Shown here piece by piece: positions 58,544 to 64,000 of a DNA stretch of 64,000 nt. Source of the stretch: Nisaea denitrificans DSM 18348 (lineage in GTDB: Bacteria; Pseudomonadota; Alphaproteobacteria; Thalassobaculales; Thalassobaculaceae); assembly GCF_000426505.1 (NCBI RefSeq), contig NZ_KE384532.1, positions 77,910 to 141,909 of the forward strand. Reading direction: 5' to 3'. The translations under genes and the position numbers were made by a program. Within the stretch, counting starts at the first letter, position 1; the number at the start of each line of letters is the position of its first letter. The notes beneath the pieces are model-generated. The model saw only the letters and a list, made by a program, of their open reading frames with translations, did not search any database and was not told where the DNA came from.

Positions 58544-59560
58544 ATGGCGGCTGCCGCCAAAGCCCAGAAAGCCAAAGAGAAAAGTGACCGGCCACTGAAA
58601 GATAAGCGTGGTGAGGAGCAGGACGGCATCGTCGCGCTCTGGGACGCGGTCGATCAGCGGCGCTGGGACGAGCTGATCGCGAAGGCGGACCGCTCGGCGC
58701 TGGAGCAATCCTCCGCCTATGGCATGGCCATGTCGCGCGCCTCCGCCTATACCCCCGTCACGGCGGTCTTCATGCGCGGCCCGGAGCGGGTGGCGCTTGC
58801 CCTGGTCCTCGAATGGCGGTTTCCGGGCGGTTTTCGGATCGCCAAACTGACGCGGGGCCCGGTCTTCCTGGCGGATGTTTCGGAGACGGAACGCGCGGCG
58901 ATCTTCAATCTCATAAAACAGCGTTATCCGGTCGCTCGGCTCAATCTCTTCTTCATGACCCCGGAACTCCCCGCCAGCGCGGACAGCGATGCGCTCCTGC
59001 GCGGCATTGGCATGCGCCCGATGGTGACCGGCTACAGCACTGTCTGGCTGGATCTCCGGCGTGACCTGGAGACGCTCCGGGCCGGTTTGCATATGAAATG
59101 GCGCAACCAGCTCAAGCTCGCGGAAGCGGAGCCGATCCGGGTGCGCAGCGGTTTTGGCGGCGCGCCGCTGGAATGGCTGCTGACCCGGCATGACCAGCAC
59201 AGGAAGCGGCGCAAGTTCCGGGCACCGGCAGGCGCCTTCGTTGCCGCCATCGCCGATAGCGGACGCGACAAGCGCGCGACACAGGTTTTCACCGCCTATG
59301 TCGGCAGCGAGCCGATCGCGGCGATTCTGACCATCCGGCACGGCAACTCCGCGACCTATTATGTCGGCTGGACCGGTGTGGAGGGGCGCGAGAAGCAAGC
59401 CCACAATCTGCTGCTCTGGAAAGCCATCATCAAGCTCAGGGAAACCGGTGTGGAATGGCTCGATCTCGGCGGCGTCGACGGCTTGCACATGCCCGGCGTC
59501 TCCCGCTTCAAGCTCGGGGTTGGCGGCGAGCTGGTCACGCTGGCGGGGACCTATCTCTAG
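58544..59560 (+). CDS. FemAB-like GNAT-fold acyltransferase
   Basis: A 338-residue protein resembling peptidoglycan-bridge (FemAB/MurM) aminoacyltransferases of the BioF2-like GNAT group. After a Lys-rich start (AAAAKAQKAKEKSDRPLKDK) come WDELIAKADRSALEQSSAYG, ALVLEWRFPGGFRIAKLTRG, the WRNQLKLAEAEPIRV region, and the second GNAT-type half with TQVFTAYVGSEPIAAILTIR, GNSATYYVGWTGVEGREKQA, EWLDLGGVDGLHMPGVSRFK. Gram-negative substrates of such enzymes are mostly unknown. It converges on the Lon-like gene, three bases away. Confidence 0.82.
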   Translation: MAAAAKAQKAKEKSDRPLKDKRGEEQDGIVALWDAVDQRRWDELIAKADRSALEQSSAYGMAMSRASAYTPVTAVFMRGPERVALALVLEWRFPGGFRIAKLTRGPVFLADVSETERAAIFNLIKQRYPVARLNLFFMTPELPASADSDALLRGIGMRPMVTGYSTVWLDLRRDLETLRAGLHMKWRNQLKLAEAEPIRVRSGFGGAPLEWLLTRHDQHRKRRKFRAPAGAFVAAIADSGRDKRATQVFTAYVGSEPIAAILTIRHGNSATYYVGWTGVEGREKQAHNLLLWKAIIKLRETGVEWLDLGGVDGLHMPGVSRFKLGVGGELVTLAGTYL

Positions 59561-59563
59561 CGA

Positions 59564-61975
59564 TCAGGTTTCTTTTGTTCTCGCCGCAGCTTTGGCACGC
59601 AGGGCCGCGAAGCCGACCAACCGGTCTTCAACCAGCCGATTGATACTGCCTGACGGGTATTTCCCGCCGGCCCCGCGCTTGCCGGCCTTCTTTCCCGTCA
59701 GCACCTCGATGCCTTCCGCGATCGTGGCAATTGGCAGGATGCGGAACTTCTTTTCCCGACAGGCGTCGACCACATCCTCGCGCAGCATCAGATGCTTCAC
59801 GTTCGATGCAGGGATCAGGACGCCTTGTTTGCCGGTCAGTCCGCGCGCCACGCAGACGTCGAAGAAGCCTTCGATCTTCTCGTTCACCCCGCCGATGGCC
59901 TGTACCTCGCCCATCTGGTTCACCGAGCCGGTGACGGCGAGGGACTGATCGATTGGCAACTCGGAGAGTGCCGACAACAGGGCGTAGAGCTCGGCTGAGG
60001 AGGCGCTGTCGCCGTCGACGCCGCCATAGGACTGCTCGAAGGTCAGTGTCGCGGCGAGGGCCATTGGAGCATCTGCCGCATAATTCTGCGCGAGGTAGCC
60101 GGAGAGGATCATCACGCCTTTGGAATGCAGCGGGCCGCCAAGTTCGACCTCGCGCTCTATATCGATGACCTTCCCGGCACCGACCCTGACCGTGGCGGAA
60201 ATCCGGCTCGGCTTGCCGAAGGCGAAATTGCCGATCGAGAGGACCGAGAGCCCGTTAACCTGGCCGACCTTTGCGCCATCGCTGTCGATCAGCACCGTGC
60301 CGCGGGTAATCTCCTCCACCGTCCGCTGCCGGAGCCGGTCCGCGCGGTGGGTCTGGGCGGCGATGGCGCGGTCGACATCGCCCCGCACGACCGTGTCCCT
60401 CTTCTCTTCCCCGGCCCAGTAATCGGCCTCGCGCATCAGATCCGCTATCTGGCCGACACGGGTCGACAACCGTTCGGAGTCCCCGGCCAGCCGTGCGGCA
60501 TGTTCCATGACCCGCTCAATGGCTGCGCGGATGAAGGGGCGGAGTTTGTTGTTACGGGTGATGGTGGTGACGAGGCGGGCGAAAAGCTGGTCGTTCTCCG
60601 GCGTCCGTTCCATGGCTTCTTCGAAATCGGCGGCAACCTTGAACAGGTCCTGGAAGTCCGGATCGAGCGCGGAGAGCATGAGATAAAGCCGGTAATCCCC
60701 GAACAGCACGATCTTCAGATCGAGCGGAATAGGATCCGGCTGCAGCGACACCACGGTTGCCGTCGCCGTGGTCATGTTGGGCGCCTCTATGGTGACCTGC
60801 TCAGCATAGAGCGCGCGTTTCAGGGCTTCCCAGCTCATCGGATTGAGCAGCAATTTGTCCGCGTTGATCAGCAGAAAGCCACCATTGGCCCGGTGCAGGG
60901 CGCCCGACTGGATAAGCGAAAAGTCCGCGGTCAGCGTGCCCATATGCGCGTAGTACTCGATCCGGCCGACCAGTTTGCTCAGCGCCGGATGGTCTTCGAC
61001 GATCACAGGCGCTCCGCCCGCCGGACGGTTCGAGACCAGAACATTGACCTGGTAGCGATGCATCGGGTCGCTCTCGACCGCGCTTTCGCCGACGTCACCC
61101 GGGATGGCGTCAGGGCCGCCTTCCTCGGTGTTAAGGAACAGGCCGATCTGCTCAACCATATCGTCGGCGACGGCTTTCAGGTGCTTGAGCGCCGCATCGG
61201 CCCCTGTCATTGCCTTCTCGACGTCCGCGATTTCCTGTTTGATGACGCGGCGAGCGGTCTCGCGGTTGATTTTTCTCAGGCTGCGATAACGGTCGCGCTC
61301 GATATGCGGCAGCGAGCGGAGGGTTTTCTGCAGTACCTCCATCATGCTCTGGGTCGCGTCCTGATAGCGCTTTCGGGCGGCTTCGGGGAGCTTCTGGAAG
61401 GTCTCGGGAGCCATTGTTGTCTTGCCGGAAAGCGGCGCGAAAGCGAAGCCCTGAGGTGTTCTAATCAAGGTCAGTTTCTGTTCCCGCGCCTGCTTGTCCA
61501 CAGCTTCCAGGGCGTTCTGCTGCTTCTCCGCCGCCTCCTTGTTCACGGCATCGATCCGCAGTCGGTAATCCTCGCTTTCGAACAGCGCCGGGATCACCGC
61601 TTCAAGATCGGTGACAAGTTCTTGCATGGCTCGCCGGAACGGTTCGGCCCGGCCGGGGGGCAGGGCGATCGCAGTCGGCGTATAGGCGTTTTCGAAATTG
61701 TGCACATAGACCCAGTCGCTCGGCGCCTCGAGCTCGGCACGGCGCTGCTCCAGGAAGCGGCTCACCGCCATGTGCTTGCCGGAGCCTTTCGGTCCGATGA
61801 CGAAGAGATTGTAACCCCGCTGCCGCATCCGGGTGGCGAAACGCACGGCGCCGAGAGCCCGCTCCTGGCCGATCAGGGCCTCGATATCCTCAAGGTCTTC
61901 GGTGCTCTTGATAGAAAGCGGCCGGAGATCCGTCTTGGTGTAGAGGGCCTTGGCGGCAATAGGCTTCACGGGCAT
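59564..61975 (-). CDS. Lon-like AAA+ protease (AAA_32 / Lon-related type)
   Basis: An 803-residue ATP-dependent protease of the Lon-related family. An N-terminal AAA_32 domain has the P-loop VIGPKGSGKHMAVSRF (ending Lys-His rather than Lys-Ser/Thr) and a Walker-B-like GGFLLINADKLLLNP. The C-terminal Lon protease domain has its Ser in GGVDGDSASSAELYALLS and its Lys in QAIGGVNEKIEGFFDVC. The membrane region of LonB is absent. AAGGA eight bases before ATG 61975 supports the start. Likely a cytosolic quality-control protease; substrates unknown. Confidence 0.93.
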   Translation of the reverse strand: MPVKPIAAKALYTKTDLRPLSIKSTEDLEDIEALIGQERALGAVRFATRMRQRGYNLFVIGPKGSGKHMAVSRFLEQRRAELEAPSDWVYVHNFENAYTPTAIALPPGRAEPFRRAMQELVTDLEAVIPALFESEDYRLRIDAVNKEAAEKQQNALEAVDKQAREQKLTLIRTPQGFAFAPLSGKTTMAPETFQKLPEAARKRYQDATQSMMEVLQKTLRSLPHIERDRYRSLRKINRETARRVIKQEIADVEKAMTGADAALKHLKAVADDMVEQIGLFLNTEEGGPDAIPGDVGESAVESDPMHRYQVNVLVSNRPAGGAPVIVEDHPALSKLVGRIEYYAHMGTLTADFSLIQSGALHRANGGFLLINADKLLLNPMSWEALKRALYAEQVTIEAPNMTTATATVVSLQPDPIPLDLKIVLFGDYRLYLMLSALDPDFQDLFKVAADFEEAMERTPENDQLFARLVTTITRNNKLRPFIRAAIERVMEHAARLAGDSERLSTRVGQIADLMREADYWAGEEKRDTVVRGDVDRAIAAQTHRADRLRQRTVEEITRGTVLIDSDGAKVGQVNGLSVLSIGNFAFGKPSRISATVRVGAGKVIDIEREVELGGPLHSKGVMILSGYLAQNYAADAPMALAATLTFEQSYGGVDGDSASSAELYALLSALSELPIDQSLAVTGSVNQMGEVQAIGGVNEKIEGFFDVCVARGLTGKQGVLIPASNVKHLMLREDVVDACREKKFRILPIATIAEGIEVLTGKKAGKRGAGGKYPSGSINRLVEDRLVGFAALRAKAAARTKET

Positions 61976-62059
61976 TCCTGGATTCCTTCGAGACCGATGC
62001 TGATGCGGGTCGCCGGATCGAAACTGGTGAAAACCTTAATCCCGTCGTGGCTGCCCCGG

Positions 62060-62746
62060 CTAGTCTCCGCCGCCACGAATTTCCAGAACCCTGTCGCGCA
62101 GCCGGGTCAGGCCCCGGTCCGGCATGCCCAGCTCGTCGAGATGCTCTACCGTATTGAAAAGATAGTCCGAGCAGGGGCCAAGAAAGCCGCTGGCCCGTTC
62201 GATGGTCTGGGCCATTTCCTCTTCGGGGAGCTGGCCGACATAGCGCTCGTGGCTGCGGTTCATCACGAAGCCGAGGGCCTTGAACGGGCCGCTCGGTCCG
62301 GTCATGGAAAGCCAGCGCGGAATATAGGCGTCGCTTACCATTTCCCGCCGCCAGACAATTTCGAGTTCCTCGGCGGCTTTTTCCTTCGAGATGCGGAAGG
62401 CGACGCCGCGGCAACTCCCTCCACGGTCCAGGGCAAGCGTCAGGCCCGGAACTTCGGGCGACCCGCGCCCGAGATGGGTCTGCAGGCAGAACCGCCGGTG
62501 ATAACCGCGGGCAGTGGCGCAGCATTTCTCGGCGAAATGAAAAGACGGGTTCCAGATCAGCGATCCGTAACCGAACAACCAGACATCCGTCTCCGGAACG
62601 CCGCCGGAGAACATGGAGGCGAGCGATGCGTGAAGTTCCTCGTCGCTGAGGACCTTGTAGGCAACGGCGTTTTTCCGGATCAGGTCGCGGATGTGACCCG
62701 ATCGGATCGTATCGCGCGTGAGCGGGGTATGTTGCTGGTCAGCCAT
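62060..62746 (-). CDS. ChaC-like gamma-glutamylcyclotransferase
   Basis: A 228-residue member of the ChaC family, which cleaves glutathione to 5-oxoproline and Cys-Gly. The glutathione-binding loop is WLFGYGSLIWNPSFHFAEKC, and the catalytic-Glu region is EELEIVWRREMVSDAYIPRW. Other family parts are GYHRRFCLQTHLGRGSPEVP and GLTLALDRGGSCRGVAFRI. gshA at 15.4 kb makes its presumed substrate. The start ATG 62746 is the only good one in frame. Confidence 0.93.
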   Translation of the reverse strand: MADQQHTPLTRDTIRSGHIRDLIRKNAVAYKVLSDEELHASLASMFSGGVPETDVWLFGYGSLIWNPSFHFAEKCCATARGYHRRFCLQTHLGRGSPEVPGLTLALDRGGSCRGVAFRISKEKAAEELEIVWRREMVSDAYIPRWLSMTGPSGPFKALGFVMNRSHERYVGQLPEEEMAQTIERASGFLGPCSDYLFNTVEHLDELGMPDRGLTRLRDRVLEIRGGGD

Positions 62747-63101
62747 GTAAACGAGCCTAGCGGACTTGGCGGGCCGGGCAAGTCCGACAGTCGGATCGGT
62801 CTTGTGCGATTTCAGGCAGAATGGAGCGGGGCAATTGCCGGCTCGGCGATGCGTGTCGCCTCCTATGGCAATAGGAGGGCGAGATAGTCGGTCACAAATG
62901 CGTGTGTGTCCTACGCCATATGCGTGAAATAATGATCAATAAGCCTGTGCGAGCGGCCGAAAATCGTGACTGGCGTCGCATCTGGTATGGATTGTGCGTG
63001 CGGGTTTTACTGAAAGGCTTTGATATCTTTCAAAGTCCGTTCGGGCGACCGCATCGAATTTGAGGTATAGGTCAGCTTTTCGAGGGAAGGCATATCCGTT
63101 C
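62747..63101. promoter_or_regulatory. Intergenic region between chaC and the pseudo-receiver gene
   Basis: About 355 bases with no gene, between divergent starts. It holds an inverted repeat close to the chaC start (CGGACTTG at 62761-62768 and CAAGTCCG at 62779-62786) and another 70 bases before the receiver start (CTTTGA and TCAAAG at 63018-63035). Either could be a regulator site. Promoter boxes could not be placed with confidence. Confidence 0.45.
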
Positions 63102-63587
63102 ATGGCGGAAAAAGTAGATTTTGGTGGTGTCCATTTTTTGATCGTTGACGGTAACGCGCTTTCCGCTGATCTGGCGCGTGACCTGTTGCTGACAATGGGC
63201 GCGGAGACGGTGTTTGTGGCGCACAGTTTCGATGATGGAATTGACGTTCTCGGCTCCGACTCTGTCGACGTCCTGTTGACCGAACTCCACCTGCCTCCAC
63301 GCAGCGGCCTCGAGCTGATCCGCACGGTGCGCGACGGTAAAACCAGGGCGCACAAGCAGATGCCGATCCTGGTGATGTCCGCGATGTCGGCGAAGGAGCA
63401 TGTTTTCGAAGCCCGTGACGCAGGCGTAACGGAATTCATTGCAAAGCCTTACGGGGTTGAGGGTTTTTACCGGCGCATGGTCGGTATCGTTGCGCGGCCG
63501 CGTGCTTTCGTAGACAGTAACGAGTATTTTGGTCCTGACAGACGTCGCCGGCAGGTGCCTTTTAATGGGCCGGACCGGCGAGATTAG
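63102..63587 (+). CDS. Receiver-domain protein with Glu at the phospho-acceptor position
   Basis: A 161-residue single-domain response regulator. The start MAEKVDFGGVHFLIVDG matches the receiver N-terminus, but the acidic pair is D-G (Asp16-Gly17), and the phosphorylation site reads VDVLLTELHLPPRSGLEL with Glu61 where Asp is expected. The switch Ser (Ser93, in LVMSAMSA) and the invariant Lys (Lys115, FIAKPYG) are kept. A C-terminal extension has two FGPDRRRR-type Arg-rich tags (YFGPDRRRR and NGPDRRD), a mark of an alphaproteobacterial family. ATG 63102 follows GAGGGAAGG. The Hpt-like gene follows 22 bases later, so the two form an operon. Confidence 0.9.
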   Translation: MAEKVDFGGVHFLIVDGNALSADLARDLLLTMGAETVFVAHSFDDGIDVLGSDSVDVLLTELHLPPRSGLELIRTVRDGKTRAHKQMPILVMSAMSAKEHVFEARDAGVTEFIAKPYGVEGFYRRMVGIVARPRAFVDSNEYFGPDRRRRQVPFNGPDRRD

Positions 63588-63609
63588 CAGCTAGGGTGTC
63601 GAATTGACT

Positions 63610-64000
63610 GTGGCGAAATCAAAGCTTTTGCCTCCGGCGGAGGATTTGACCCAGCGCGCCGTCAACAGCACGACCGGGATGGACTTGCGTCTCAGTCCTG
63701 GTGTCCTGCGCCGTCTGGAAGAAGTGGTCAATCAGTCCCGCGAACGGTTTGTGGTCGATCTTGCAGCGCGTCTGCGCAAATTGCGGGCAAGTACGCAAGC
63801 CCGGACCGATGGCCAGATGAGCGATGTTGATCTGCTGAAGCTGGTGTTCGAGGAAAGCCTGCAGATCAAGGGCATGGGCGGCACGATCGGCTATCAGGTG
63901 CTCAGTCTGATCGCCACGACTTTGAATGATTTCGTGACCGAACGTCAGACGCTGGGCCGGATCCAGTTTGAGATCCTGCAGCTGCATATCGATGCCATGT
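63610..64000 (+). CDS. Hpt-like helical protein lacking the phospho-His (3' end beyond window)
   Basis: Open to the window end (130 full codons are visible). It starts at GTG 63610 or TTG 63604, after a purine-poor gap of about 20 bases. After a charged N-terminus, an all-helical region contains VFEESLQIKGMGGTIGYQVL, which aligns with the Hpt-family motif A-H-D-I-K-G-x-G-G. At the phosphorylated His position there is Leu84; the Lys-Gly is kept. The rest (EEVVNQSRERFVVDLAARLR, LIATTLNDFVTERQTLGRIQ) fits the family's helices. It probably partners the neighbouring pseudo-receiver. Confidence 0.8.
   Translation, partial: MAKSKLLPPAEDLTQRAVNSTTGMDLRLSPGVLRRLEEVVNQSRERFVVDLAARLRKLRASTQARTDGQMSDVDLLKLVFEESLQIKGMGGTIGYQVLSLIATTLNDFVTERQTLGRIQFEILQLHIDAM

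Noticed and set aside
60125-62887. A 920-codon open frame on the plus strand opposite the Lon-like protease and chaC
   Set aside because: It runs antisense over two well-supported genes and its product has no recognisable domain. In GC-rich DNA stop codons are rare in this antisense phase, so long open shadow frames are expected.

Overview
The window is a gene-dense, GC-rich chromosomal segment of an alphaproteobacterium, most likely a marine member of the Rhodospirillales. The evidence is gene content and order: dapD-dapE facing def-fmt-truA, a ctaC-ctaD-ctaB-ctaG-ctaE oxidase operon with DUF983 and SURF1, a double-length dCTP deaminase, thrC followed by an M16 peptidase, and RidA, DUF6356 and GFA proteins. 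No rRNA, tRNA, insertion sequence, phage gene, plasmid gene or CRISPR array was seen.

Layout. 1-7.5 kb: tail of an SDR gene, lysine/DAP genes dapD-dapE, a membrane protein, the converging def-fmt-truA operon, rmuC and an acetyltransferase. 7.5-12 kb: a minus-strand unit of a branched-chain-type substrate-binding protein, a large chemoreceptor with a duplicated ectodomain, and a RidA protein. 12-17.8 kb: a GGCT-like protein, ubiA with a protein methyltransferase, rsmE, gshA and a DMT transporter. 17.8-21.1 kb: a second, membrane-embedded chemoreceptor with a small exported partner, then tldD. 21.4-29.2 kb: the aa3-type cytochrome c oxidase operon, including a 45-residue CoxF-like gene, followed by an M32 carboxypeptidase. 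29.2-36.9 kb: DUF6356, an Lrp/AsnC regulator behind a perfect 21-bp palindrome, an NAD-dependent dehydrogenase, thrC, an M16 peptidase, a RimJ-like acetyltransferase, an M20 amidohydrolase, GFA and YqgE. 37-47.5 kb: a DsbD-like protein, a peroxiredoxin, a lipoprotein, the argD-argF-hslO unit, a 56-residue orphan gene, dcd, an orphan ABC-2 permease and recX. 47.6-52.7 kb: acs, then an accessory-looking patch of two RTX metalloproteases and a coupled exported protein. 52.9-62.7 kb: acyl-CoA dehydrogenase, AbrB, a nucleotidyltransferase, an ICMT-like protein, an active-site-less SDR next to an LtnD-like dehydrogenase, a FemAB-like protein, a Lon-like AAA protease and ChaC. 63.1-64 kb: a receiver protein followed by an Hpt-like protein that runs off the window.

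The most unusual finding is that last pair. The receiver carries Glu at the phospho-acceptor position, and its neighbour carries Leu where Hpt proteins carry the phosphorylated His, so both halves of a phosphorelay look phosphorylation-dead. Other points worth checking are the SBP-chemoreceptor-RidA trio with an exact 157-residue ectodomain duplication, the paired RTX proteases that share an unusual non-repeat insert, a terminator-in-uORF arrangement before argD, the SDR lacking Ser and Tyr, and a 47-nt hairpin upstream of the oxidase operon.
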